A stretch of 64,000 nt of DNA from the NCBI RefSeq assembly GCF_030867145.1, contig NC_134454.1, forward strand, positions 52,362,830 to 52,426,829, given 5' to 3'. A model generated the notes under the pieces. It did no database searches and was not told the origin of the DNA. It saw nothing but the letters and a program-made list of their open reading frames with translations. Positions 34,401 to 46,795 of this stretch are shown here, in pieces. The translations under genes and the position numbers were made by a program. Every line of letters starts with the position of its first letter. The first letter of the stretch is position 1. Source of the stretch: Opisthocomus hoazin. Lineage: Eukaryota > Chordata > Aves > Opisthocomiformes > Opisthocomidae.

Positions 34401-37400
34401 TTCAGCGATCTGAATGTCATCCAGCTGGTTGAAGAACTGAATACAAAATTAGTGCTTTGAAGAGTGCAAATATCAAAGTGTCTTAAAGCATGGCCGGTCA
34501 ATACTACAAGATTGAACAGCAATGAAAATGAATTGTTATACCTACCTATCTACTGGTCACTGAATACTACTGAAAACTGGGTATGATTTATTTCCAAAAT
34601 CAATTTCAGTTCAGGAAGTCCCACAGCCCATTTAATCAATCCTGCAATATTCTAATCACTTTTCTGGTTTAGAGACAAGTTAGATAGAAATAAGAATTTA
34701 GACAGGAAGTAATGACATTATTTTTTCTGCTAGATCAGTTGATTGGTTTGATCAGCTGATTCTCTGGTTCATCAGGTGACTGGTGAATTCCACAAGAAAC
34801 TTCACTAGTTTTCTAATATAAACAAGCTATAACAGTGATTCTCAAATAAACCCATTACCCCAATATGCAGGTCTAAGAACATGTTCTTCCACAATATTTT
34901 ATACACAGTGTAACTTTACCTCCAAACAAGTTTACCTGGAGTCATAACTGGAAGAAATGTGAAAGAGGACAGTTAACACATTTAGTCATCTGCTACTGCA
35001 CATAGCCACAAGTGAAATGTCCTTTTTTCAAAATTAATTACAATATTCTTCATTATTGCAGCAAAACAATGAGCGTTTTCTTCAAAACTAAACATCTGAA
35101 AGAGTGGAAATGTGCATTTTCAAAAGTCTGTGGCTACTGTTAAATATAAATTAGCATTTAGTGCTTTGTTGGTTAACTCAACTTCTTTGAAGAGTGAAGC
35201 ACGCTACTTACACCATGATAGGTTCACGAAGTCCACTCATTTACTTGAGGTATTTTGTAGTGCTGTGCAATCAACAGGAGAAAACAGAGACTGGTAATTG
35301 AGAATGAATGTCAAGTAGTGTCAAGACTCCTCAGTTCACAAAGCTGGTAACTCTGTGTGATTGCATTTGTCTCTTTACAGCTGATATGGTCTCCCTCTTT
35401 ACCAGCTTTTGATGGAACATGTATTATTAAACTGCTGACACAACTACACTAGTGCTATGGCATTTGTTTCTGAGGATGGGCAACTCTGCAAAATGATATT
35501 AATGAAAAAATAAAAGTTAGACCTTGATTTTGACGGCATATTGCCTCTAACAAAAAAAAAAGCCCACTTAATAAATGCAAATCAGTGAAGCATGAGAACA
35601 TCTGGATTGGTTTCTTGACTGTATGAGTGATGAATTCTCATGTCTATTTATGTTTCATAGTTTTTGTCCCTTACTTCTATTTTTGATTTACCTTATCTAT
35701 CATTACCATTAGTACTCTCTTACATAGTCGTTCCTCATCCCATTCAAATTAGTTTCTTAGTACACAGTGGAATGTAAAGCCTCTTGAGGGTGATATGCTG
35801 TTGTAATATCACAATTTCTTGCTGGATTGCTTAATCAGTAGTGACGGTGATATAAAACAATGCACCACAGCTCTGAATTGTTCTGTTATTCAAAGACATC
35901 TACACAATAAACTGGTTTTACCACAGCCAGAGAAAACTAGACTTTTAAAAATATTTTTTAAAAATGTTTTAAGACGTTGATGTTCCATTAAATGTGTATC
36001 AGTCACATTAAAATAAATTGGTCATCACTAGTGGCACTGTTAGAAAAGACTATAAAAGATTTGTGTCTTCACATAGCCTAAAGAAATGCCAAAAACTCAG
36101 AGAGCTGCTTTGGCCAGTGTTAAAACTCTGCTGTACTTTCTTGATACCAAATTTATCTCAGCAAGGAGGTACACTCTAAGAAACAGTACTATTATATATA
36201 CTGTCACATTTTTTAGCTTCTGCTTTTTTTTGCAGCATGCCAAGTGCAAGAGGAAATCTTAGGTTTGGAGCCCAAATGCGTTCTAAAGCCTGGCCTTATT
36301 TTTGGCAACTCTTTGATTACATACATGTTTTTTATTTTAAGTACATTTCCACTGCCCACATGTCAACAAGACTCTGTTGTAAACCCACAGACAAATACAC
36401 TTACTGTACCAAAATTCATGTCCTCACACAGGGACTTCCTTCCTTGGTATGCTAATAAATACTCAAGGGTTCAAAAGCATGAGTGGAATTCTCCTCTGTA
36501 AGTGGAGAATTTATCATTTATCTGCAGCTTCGGTGTGGGTGTCTGCTTCCAGGGATGTGGATACAATACCAGTTCACAGCTTGCCAATTGCGGTAACTTA
36601 TCTTCAGGTAGATGTGAGACAGAGTGAAAAACAATGTTTTTACTCTTCTTGCTTTTCAAAGCAAAATTCCTTTGAATAGTTAATTTTGTTAATTTTCATG
36701 TATTTTTAGAAAGGAAACAGAAGTGGAATGTTCAACTATTGTTTTCATAGGAGGATCATGGTGTGGTCAGACTACTGAATGACACCAAGACAGAAGTTAT
36801 GCTAATGGAAAATTCCTAATGAAAAAGAGTGAGGGCCTGATTCTTTGAAAATTACTTCTATTTCGCAACATTTTTATTTTTCAGACTTGTCAGTACTGTT
36901 ATTAGAAGTTTGTTGGTTGTTCAATTGTAGAAGATGGATAGGATTAAATAATTGGCTTTTGCTAGGTGCCTCAACTACCTTTATTAGCTCTTATGTGTAA
37001 TTATTTCCTACCCCTGTTCTGTATTTGCATCCATTCTTGGCAGTTCCTGCAATCACTTTGCTTACAAAAGAAATTTATTTTGTTCTATATTCAGTCACAA
37101 CCTCTAGTTAATCAACTTTGCACCAGTTGGTGCTGAAATACATCCACTGGCATGGCCTTTAGACTGCTGAATGTATTCTTCCCCAGTGGTGAAACCGTAC
37201 AAATTACTATGCAATGATAAGCATGTAATAAATTTAACATGGATATATAAGGCTATTTATTACCTCTTCAGTTTTTCAAAGTTTAAGCTTTTGTGTTACT
37301 GTATAATCTAATCTGAGAGAGGAAAAAAAGAATATTTATTTTATATTGGTATATGGTCTTCTATGTGACATACATTTAAATAGAGCTATTTGGCTTTTGG

Positions 37401-38057
37401 AGTTTATGTAGTCTGTACTGCATTTATGCACCTGTCAAATCATACCACCAAGAGTCAAATTACAGCTTGTTCTGGTAATAGATACAACTGCCAGACATGA
37501 CAGTGTGGAGAGACATAATCATTGTCTAACACAAATCTTGCCTGTCTTAAGACCTATCACAAATATACAAATTAAAAAAAAAACTTGAATTTGTACTTTT
37601 CTCCCCCCCTTCCCCAATGTGACTTTACACAGCTAAATGCATAGAGTGGTGTGTATTTACTTTGGAATTATTTAAGTATTGATTTTCTCTGTCTAGATTC
37701 TAACGGTTTAAAATGCAAGAATGTATTTTGTTGCATCTCCAGTAAAAAAACCCTGTGGAAATCCTGGAATTTCGTATTGAGAAATGCCTTCCAAATTAAT
37801 TTGTTTGGAATTCAGATTTACTTAAATCCATTTTCCCCAGGACAAAAAGGAAGATTTTTTTTTTTTTGCACAAATTTGAAACTAGTACCTGTCTCTTCCG
37901 GCCTGAAAATAATGACAAACCCCTACCTTCTTTTCCATGGCAAGAGTTCATTTAGAAGACGTAACCATTAGAAAAATTAATGCTGAAATTGATAATATGA
38001 GCCCACAATTTTCAAGAAGCTCTTTTGGAACTGCAAGGATGAGAAAACCACTATATG
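31406..38057. other. Intergenic AT-rich sequence
   Basis: No gene recognised. About 33815-33930 may hold a very old CR1-like 3' piece (ATTTAGTTTCTCCTCAGAGA and a decayed continuation), but the match is weak. Other open frames are AT-rich and without protein-like content. Confidence 0.55.
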
Positions 38058-38468
38058 TGATGGGTTTGCCTTGGCTGGATGCCAAGTGTGCACCAAGCCA
38101 CTGTATGACTCCCCTCCTCAGCTGGACGGGGAAGGGAGAAAATAAGATGGAAAAAAACATGTCAGTCAAGATAAAGGCAGTTTAATAAAGCAAAAGCAAT
38201 GGCCAAGCATGGAAGCAAAGGAAAACAAAAGATTTATTCTCTACTTCCTATCACAAGGTGATGTCCAGCCACATCCCAGGAAGTGGAGCTTCAGTACACA
38301 TGGTGGTGCTCTGGAAGACCAATGTTGTAACAATGTGAGAGAGAGAGAGAGAGAGAGTGTGTCTGTGTCTGTGTCTCTGTGTGTCTCTGTGTGTGTCTGT
38401 GTCTGTGTGTCTGTGTGTCTCTGTCCCCGGAATATCCCTGTAGTCAGTTTGGGTCAGCTGAACTGTGG
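38058..38468 (-). mobile_element. Truncated endogenous-retrovirus LTR, minus orientation, split by a microsatellite
   Basis: Read on the minus strand, the right part (about 38425-38468, GTCAGCTGAACTGTGG on plus) is U3-like. The left part carries AATAAA (complement of 38233-38238) and a U5-like end with CCAGCTGAGGAG and TTGGTGCACACTTGGCATCC. A GA/TG/TC microsatellite (38335-38424) replaces the middle. No clear target duplication is seen, and the 5' side is incomplete. Similar LTRs are common in bird genomes; the family name is not assigned. Confidence 0.7.
38335..38424. repeat. Compound GA / TGTC microsatellite inside an LTR
   Basis: About 20 bases of GA repeat are followed by about 70 bases of mixed TGTGTC, TGTCTC and TGTG repeat. 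Open frames across it are low-complexity artefacts. Confidence 0.95.
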
Positions 38469-39879
38469 CATTAATGAAGTTCATTCACCATAGCAATTTG
38501 AACAACTTTCAACTTTTTATTACAGAGTGAGAGAGTAAGTCAAAACTGAAGAAGACTTCAGTTGTTGAAAGTTCTTTGAAGCCCGTTGAGTATGAACCAG
38601 GCTGCTGAATAATGCAGACAAGATAATGAACTGCAGATAAATGATCCCGAGCGGGCCCCTGCTGAGTGCCAGGAGAATGTTTATTTGGTAGATTTATTAT
38701 CTTAACATCTTTTTGCAGTGACCTCTAATTTAAAGAAAATACCTGAAACATTTATAATCTGTGTGGTTTTATTTGTAGCTGCAAGACAATATTATTTATC
38801 TGGAGCAGCTGCAAACAGTTGTCTGTTGAAGATGTAGACTCAGTTTGCTAAATTCTTCTTGCAGGTATGTAAATGTAGTTAAAATTTGAGTAGGAATCTT
38901 AGTCAAATCTGTTCTTGGACAAGCAGTTAAGACTGGCCATTTATCTTCAGGGCAACAAATGCAAAAACCTTTTGCAAAAGGTTTTTTTTGATGCTTATTC
39001 CTCTTTTAATAGAAACACCTTGCTTTATAAACATTGTTACTATTGTTTGTTTCCTGTATATCCTACTGTTGTGATAAAGAAATACAGGAAGTTTTAAGGA
39101 GTTGCTTAATAGAGAACACAAGGACTTTCATACAGAATTAACAGATATTGCTGTGCTTGAGTGTTGTAACGTATTGGTGTCACCGGCTGCATTAAGGTTC
39201 GTTCACCAGAGGCTGTTCTGGGGCTGAAGCTCCTTTACTTCACTCTTCACAGGTACAGTATAAGTAATACTGAGAAAGGCATTTCAAAAAGTCAAACGTC
39301 AGTTCCCTGTATTTTTCTTTTAACTCCATAAACTACATAAACTACTTAATGCCCACTGCTGTATAGAATTTTCCACTCTCATACAGCTTCTAGGTGTGTA
39401 CCACCTTCCTCTTCAGTTCCCAGAAAAGCTTCCTTCCCAGCAGTGAGACTCTTGGCAAGAAAAATTGCAGTTAGGCTTTTTACTAGTTAATGGTTCATCA
39501 GCAAGAGGGCTAGTCTTGAAGGTCTTGAGTGGGTCCAGGAGATAAATTTTCCTCAAGTTCTGCTGTACACTACAATCACATTTCTATGAACATATGGTAT
39601 TAGCTCTAGGATTTTAGATTTACAGAGAAAATTTGTTGCAGGACATCTTATCTTTTTAACAGCATAATTTAAATTACACAGTTGTACAATTTAATCTTGA
39701 ATTCTTCTTCCCTAGATTCAGACACAGGAGCTGTAAACAAGGGATGTATGCAAGGATCACAATACTGTTTTTTTGCTACTGGGCATTTTTCGGTTGCAAG
39801 TGAAAAAAGCACCAGAGGGTTACCTCATTTCTTGGATACCCTTTCAACTTCCGGTGAAACCTGAGAGCCTTCTGTAATG
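38469..39879. other. Intergenic sequence between an LTR and a CR1
   Basis: No gene. The part at about 38580-38840 is repeat-free and rich in homeodomain-like TAAT and forkhead-like TGTTTATTT motifs. It is noted under findings as a possible regulatory element. Confidence 0.5.
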
Positions 39880-40980
39880 AGGTGACTACCTTGGTAGACA
39901 AGGCGAGAGCAGTGAATGTTGTTTATCTCAACTTTAGGAAGGGATTTGACACTGACTCTTGTAGCATCCTCATAAACAAGCTGACAAAGTTCAGGTTAGT
40001 GAAGTGGACAGTGAGATGGACTGAAAACTGGGTGAACGGCCAGGCGCAGCAGGTTGTGGTCACTAGTGATTTACCTCAGCAGACAATACTGGGGCCAGTA
40101 CTGTTTAACATGTCATCAGTGACCTGGACACTGAGACAGACTGCACCCTCAGCAAGTTTGCAGATGACACAAAACTGGGAGGAACAGCAGATACACCAGA
40201 GGGACCTTGACATGCTGGAGAAATGGGCTGGGAAAAATCTCATGAAGTTCAGAAAGGGGTAATGAAAGATTTGCCCTTTTGGGAGGGACAGCCCCATGTA
40301 CCAGTATGCACTGGGCGCCACTCAGCAGGGAAGCATCTTTGCAGAAAAGGACCTGAGGGTCATGGTGAACACCCAGTTGAACATGAGCCAACAGCCTCTG
40401 GAGCTGCAATGGGCAGAGTGCTGCCAGCAGATTGAGTGAGGTGATCCTTCCTCTCTAGTCAGCACTGGTGAGATACATCTGGAGTGCTGGGTGCAGTGCT
40501 GGCTGGGCCTGCCAGTAAAGCAAAGATACAGAGATACTGGGGTGTGTCCAGTGCAGGGCCACAAAGGTGATAAAGGGACTGGACCATCTTTCATATGAGA
40601 AGAGGCTGAAAGAGCTGAGACTGTCTAGCCTGGAGAGGAGAAGGCTCAGGGATATCTTATCCATGTGTGTAAAGGTCAGACAGAAGGGAATGAAGAAGAG
40701 GGAGCCAGACTCTCTTACTGAAGCCCACTGACAGGACAAGAGGCAATTAATTAAAAGCCACAATATTTTGTCTAAGCACAAGAAAACATTTTTATACTGG
40801 GGGGTGGACAAACACTGGCAGAGGTTGCCCTGAGAGAGTGTGGAGTTTTCTTCTGTGGAGATACTCAAAACCCAGCTGGACATGATCCTGGGCAAGCTGC
40901 TCTAGGTGACCCTACTTAAGCAGAGGTTTGGTCTAGATGATCTCAAGAAGTCCTTTTATGCCTCAATAATCCTGCAATAC
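39880..40980 (+). mobile_element. Old, decayed CR1 LINE copy (RT C-terminal half to 3' end)
   Basis: The plus strand matches CR1 ORF2 from the RT palm (VNVVYLNFRKGFDTDS near 39915, compare [10 protein letters not shown]) through LEKWAGKNLMKF (near 40215). It then runs, with frameshifts and small deletions, to the 3' UTR (GGTTTGGTCTAGATGATCTC near 40927). The terminal 8-mers are degenerate. It is clearly older than the 25.3-kb copy and has no coding potential. Confidence 0.85.
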
Positions 40981-43900
40981 TGAGTAGTTTCTGGGAAAGG
41001 CAGGAACAATGTGCTTTTTTCCATGCTTATGTGCAGTGCATGTGTGTGCTGCTATTGTTTTGGAAAACAGGCGCTTAGCAATTAACTTCTCTGGCTATTA
41101 GTGGTGTTGGTATTTATGAGGGTCTGGTCTGGTGGTGAGAAGGAGGAAAGAGAAGAAGCAGGAAAAGAAAGATTTTTTTTTTTAGTTTCTTTTTTGTTTA
41201 TTCTGCACAAGGCCATCAACACTTTTATCAATATGACACACATTTCAGCAAGTTAATGGTATTCAACAAGTTCATATGAACCTGTACATACTGAACAATT
41301 CATATGTTTTAATATTGAAATGAGAAAGTGTTATTTTATGTGGCATTTAGCATGTATTCATAAATAATCATGCATACAAACATATTAAGTCACTTAGAAC
41401 TGTAATTAGTAATTTTCAAGTCCTGGCAGCCAGCAGGATTCAATTGGAATATACTATTTGGCCTACTTGGCCTTAATAAAACTTTCAAAGAAGGGGCAGC
41501 ATGTCCTTTTTAATCTGCTTCTCAATGGCTAGTAGTAAATAAATGAACATGAGATTGGTGGGTATGACAAATTAATATGCACACTGACATCTTATAAACA
41601 CAGCATTGCTTGGGGAATTACTATATGAATAGATATGAGCAATTATATGTTTTAAATGATTTATTTCATTTTCCAAATAATATACCACTGAAGTGGAAAT
41701 TGATAAAAAAGAGAATACAAATACAATATTATATCAACTTTTTACTGAACTTATTAAGTGGAGGCCCTCTTAATGAGGAAATTAATGAATGAAGCAGTTC
41801 ATTATGGCTAAGCATTCTTTGTGGTCGTTAAGAATTTGTCAGCATAGACCTGTCATAGTCAGTTTAATTATGATTAATATCTTATCTTGAATTCCATCTC
41901 CATTCATATCTGAGAAACAAATGCAAACCCTATTACATGATCAAAGTTCACAAAATAGGGTGAGTTGCTGATGACCTTCTATTTTATTCATCTTCACATT
42001 CATATTTATCAGTTTTAACAGGTACTAAAGTCAATCTTAGAATATTTTAAAAAATACATTTATTCATGGTATGTATATACAACCTCTTGTTCTTAGAAGC
42101 AGGATCTTACATTCAAGATGAAATATCTCAACAGCTTTATTACCCTTTCTCAAATGCAGTTACCACTATTTTATGGCGATTTGAAGGAGAGTGACTATCT
42201 TAGTCTCTCAGAATTACTGTAAGTAAGACTCACTAGACTGCATAATTTAAACAGATTTTATTTAGCCAAAGCTCTCATAAACATCAATGCAAATTGTACT
42301 TCAGCTGTAATAGAGGTTTAGTCTGCTAGTTGTATGGTTTTTTCTCTATATGTCTGTGAATTGACGCATCAGGAGTGTGTTTTAATTAGTTTGTTTTTCT
42401 AAGGGCCTGTCAGTCATCAGTGGCCCATAATTCCCAGTGTTTGACCCTATATTGGATCAGTTCAGTCTTGTCCACATTAGGAGTTCAGTCTGAAATAGCC
42501 CACATGCTGTGTTTTGCTGTGTTGTACTGGTTACATTAATATTACGATTCCATTCTCTTATTTTCTTAACAAAATAACTAAACAATTTCTATGGTTGGAC
42601 TCTCCACCTGTAATTCCTCTTCCCTTTTCTGAGTATCTTGGCTAATTTCAGCCAAGCCTCCACCTTTCCAGAGAATTATAGGTCTCATAAGTATGAAATT
42701 TCTTCAGCATTCATGAAGACTGCTGACTGAATGAAAAACTAAGCAAAGATATGGGAGTGATGGGCTTTAGGGAATAAAGGATACAAATATGTAGTGCCCC
42801 AGCTTTCGGGTTTCCAGTGCTCACACAAAACTTTGTTTTGTCTTACAGACTTGCAAAACAAATTATTTTGCCTTTTCTAAGAAAGAGACCAGCGCAAAAG
42901 ATGATGTTTTATCTCTATTAAGGGATTTAATATGATATTTTTTGCAGTAGAGGAGACTCTTGATTAAAGTTTCTGACAATGCCGATGTTGTCACATGATA
43001 GCATACTTTTTAATATTTATTTATTTTCATTCACTGCACTAGTAGCATGTCCCGTAAATGAATCAGGGTTATATGGTAACAGCTTGAGCTTGCTAAACCT
43101 CATCCTCATTAGCTGCAGAAGTTAGGCAGGAGTTAGGCTGATCTTCAGAAGGAGATAAAGTGGTTGCTAATTGAGGAAAGGAGATTTCCAGGGCAGAGGC
43201 TGAAATTCCATCGTGTTCTCTTTTTTGGAGCCTCTGAGATGACACTGGACAAAACCACTAAGCCAGCATCTTCACTGATGGCCATTTGCTAAGAGTTCCT
43301 CAGATTTGAGATAAAAGGGAGAATTTTGTGGAAATTTGAGTCAGCTGAGAACATATGGGATGATTTGGAAACACTAAAATAAAAAAAATTTCATCTATTT
43401 CTCAGACTTATTAGCCTAAGCCATCAGTAATACAAATATAAACATGCAGTCTTCTTGGCCCCTTGAAAGACATAGGCTCTAAATGTAAGGGTAAGTGGGA
43501 TCTGCAACTTCATTTTCCTGTAATTTCTAATCATTCTTAAATTGTTACCAAAGGGAAAATAATGGATGGATACAATCCCATCATTCTCTTTAACCAGAAT
43601 GACCTTTTGATGTCAGTATTTGAGAAAAGGGATTTAACTTACCTAGCTGAAAACAACTTTACCTAAATTTACCTACTTCAGGAGAATCCTTTTCAGTCAC
43701 AAGCATTTACACTGTTCTTCATGGTTTTTGTGATGTGCTCTTCAACATCAAAATACTGTGAGTTCAGTTCAACTTCAAACAACTGTGTGAGTTGCGGGGT
43801 TGGGGGGGATGGGAAGCCCAAAATCTTGTGACATCCAGCAAATCATTCTTTCTTGTGCCTTTTTTCCATGAAAGTGAAGAATTTTAGTTTTCCTAACCAC

Positions 43901-46717
43901 CTGAAGACCATCTCATTTCACTTCAGATCCCTAGTACAGTGAGAGACAATTGTACCTCACCAATGTAAAAGTCTGTGAAATCAAAATAAGTGGTCTGTGT
44001 GAGAGAAATGTTTGAAAGACCACATTTTAATTATGATTTCCCATAGGCATTTGGGGTCATATGTTTAAGACCGTGTGATGTACTTAAAAGTTATGTCTTT
44101 CAGCAGTCTCCACTACTGACTTCATGAGTCTGCCCTTTCGAAAAGCACCCTCTATCATATTTATGATGTTGTCTTACTTAAACTGGGTACTAATCTAAGT
44201 CTGCTGAAGGCTTGATTGTACTCCTGTGACTGTCACAGCAGCGAATCCCATGGGAACAGTATGGGTTTGAGCAAAGATTTCTGTGCTGTATTGGTGACTT
44301 TGTAACTCGCTTCCAGGTCATGTCTTAGTCTTGTCACTCTGCCCCTCAGTGTTTCCAAGGTAGTTTCTTTCTGCAGCTGTCTCTCTTTCTTCTCATTCAT
44401 ATTGATTATCACAAGATCATCCTCCTACTTTATCTTTCTTTGATTTCTGCACAACTTTGTTGATAACGTCTGCTTAAAAAAGTTTAAAATCTCATCTTAA
44501 ATTCTCTATGCTTGCTTTCCACTCATTATATCAAATCTCAAACCTCTTTTTGCTTACTCTTTTCCTGTATTACTCCCATTTGCTTCCACTCTGCTAGTGC
44601 TCACAAGTACTTATACTCATCAGATTTTGATGCAACAATTCTTCCCAGTCACAAATGTGTCTCCCTGTATGCATGATTCAAGCTCCCTGTTACAACCCTT
44701 GCAAACCCTACCTTGCTCACATTCAGGTTACCTCTAAAACTCACTTAGACTATTTGGTGATTTTTAACAAATTTCAGTTTTATATCTGTTATAATTATAT
44801 AGATATTATTTTATTTGTATAAATGGTATGCAATTTGTCTATTATTATTCCCCTTCTGATCTCTGTCTGTAGGTCACAGCCTCTTCAGATCAAGGCAGTC
44901 TCAGGTATCCAGTTGGCATTGTTCATCCTATTGCTGGAATCATTTTAATGACAAAGTAACTTAACTATCTAATCACAGCATCGCCACTCTGCTATTATGG
45001 AAATATGAAAAACATTATGTCAAGAAGCATTTTCAAAATACAAACAAAAACAATTAGGGCATGCACCTTTCTTCTGTTTGTTTATTCATGTAAGATCTCT
45101 AGTTTATAATAGTTTGTAAAAAAAAGTCCATCTCTAATGCTAGTCATGCACAGTTCAAAAATACATACAGGCCTAAAGGTGATTGCAAGTTAGAAAGAAG
45201 TCATTTCCTGGGATCAGATTCTCCCTTGCTGCCATTTACTGCAGCCACGTATATTTGTGCAAGAGAAGCATGAGCCGACACCTGAGTAAATCTCTGCATT
45301 CACTTTCATTGGTGACCATTCGTATCATATTTTGTGCTGGATTAAATACCTTTAAAAGGTCATGAATCGTCATCCTGAAAAGCCTGGATTACCCTCAGTG
45401 ATCTAGTACTGACATGCTTATGTTGACAGTGTTTTCATTCTGAAGTCCCTTTCTGTGTCACTGGGTAGAAGAACAGAGATAACTGAGTCTAAAGGGAGGC
45501 TCCACAGCTACAGCAGCAGAGGCAAGACTTGTTGTGCTGGTGGGACTACTGGAAGTGACAATTCCTGTATGCTTCACTGGTATACTGATATTTGAACATA
45601 GGTGATTTTTCACCTAGTAAATAAATAGTACAAAATAAGAATGATAAACATGGCTGGATAGTTGCAGCCTAACTTTTCAGTTCTTGCTCAAATAGGACCC
45701 CTGGTTATCTGCTCAGTACTTACTGGGATTGTGACTTATCTTTTCATTGCTCTGGTTTTTGAATCTCTGTATTGATTTCTGTGTACTCTGAAAGAAAAGG
45801 AGCATGGAATTGAGTATAACAAGGTAGAAGTATTTCAGCATTACTTAAATACACATAGGTAGGAATAGTTTCACAAAAGAATGTATATGCCTGAGCTGAG
45901 TAGCTGAATCCAGAGCCCCGGATATGTGTGTCCAGCATCCCCACAGAAAATATTTGCTTCAAAATGGGATACATCAAAGTCCTTTCAATGAGATGCCTAG
46001 CATAGCCCGTTTTGACTGAGCATTTAGCTCCATTCCTTTATTCTGTCGCTGGAGGTGATGTGTGTCCTGGTTTCCAGCAACTCTATGATGGTAGCATTCA
46101 CTCAGGTTGCAGGAGACCTGGTTCAATTTCTTTGTAGGGTGAGTGAAATCTCCTGTCTTGCTAGAGCATGCTGTTAATTAGCTGTCCCATTCCACCTACA
46201 GCAGTAAGACGTTCCCTGGGTGGCTAAAATTCTGTTGACTGCGAATCAGACCAGCCAGATGCAGGCACATGGCAAAGTGCTCAGTCTTATCCCTTGCTAT
46301 CTTAAAGGACTTTGCTCCTTTTTTATTATGTGCATAGAGACTGAAGCCCAAAACCCTTTCCCTGATAGGCAAAAGATTCCCAAACTCAATCGTATTATTA
46401 GCAACATCTCTTAGCAGCTAGGGCATGTGACAGAAACACAAGACCTTGTAGAGGCCAAGAAAAAAGTGACAAACTCACCCATTTAGTGGAAAAGGAGGCA
46501 CTCCTGTGGAGGGACTAGCAGTTCCCAGTTGCGTGCTCTGCTCAGAGGAAAAGTCAGCAGCTGAGCAGCTTTCTGTGATCCCCTCTCCCATTCCATGGCC
46601 TGCCACCCCGTATTTGACAGACACCAGCCTCTGGGCCACTATGAAGTGGTCCCTAGCCACTAGTAGCACTGGTATTGTAGCATGACAGTACCTGCAGAAT
46701 TTTTGGGTTTGCTATTT
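40981..46717. other. Intergenic AT-rich sequence
   Basis: No gene. There are runs of homeodomain-like sites around 41.4-41.9 kb and a possible fossil SINE near 46.09-46.15 kb. The rest shows nothing recognisable. Confidence 0.55.
46095..46150 (+). repeat. Possible fossil tRNA-derived SINE (B-box region)
   Basis: GCAGGAGACCTGGTTCAATT resembles the B-box part of old amniote tRNA-derived SINEs (GGTTCAANTCC). The tail and A box are too decayed to confirm. Confidence 0.3.
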
Positions 46718-46795
46718 ATAGAATCATAGAATCACAGAATCGTCAAGGTTGGAAAAGACCTCTGAGACTATCAAGTCCAACCATTTGTTCAACTC
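46718..46795 (-). mobile_element. Short CR1 LINE 3' end
   Basis: The plus strand reads ATAGAATCATAGAATCACAG, then GTCAAGGTTGGAAAAGACCT and CAAGTCCAACC, the reverse of a CR1 3' terminus. Only about 80 bp remain. The wording (TTGGAAAAGACCT) differs from the 25- and 31-kb copies, so it is another subfamily. Confidence 0.9.

Noticed and set aside
38251..38493. Frames rich in Ser/Val/Cys or Thr/His/Asp across the microsatellite
   Set aside because: Direct translation of simple repeats.
46060..46140. Possible functional tRNA gene
   Set aside because: Only a B-box-like GGTTCAATT is present; no cloverleaf can be paired and there is no T-run terminator.
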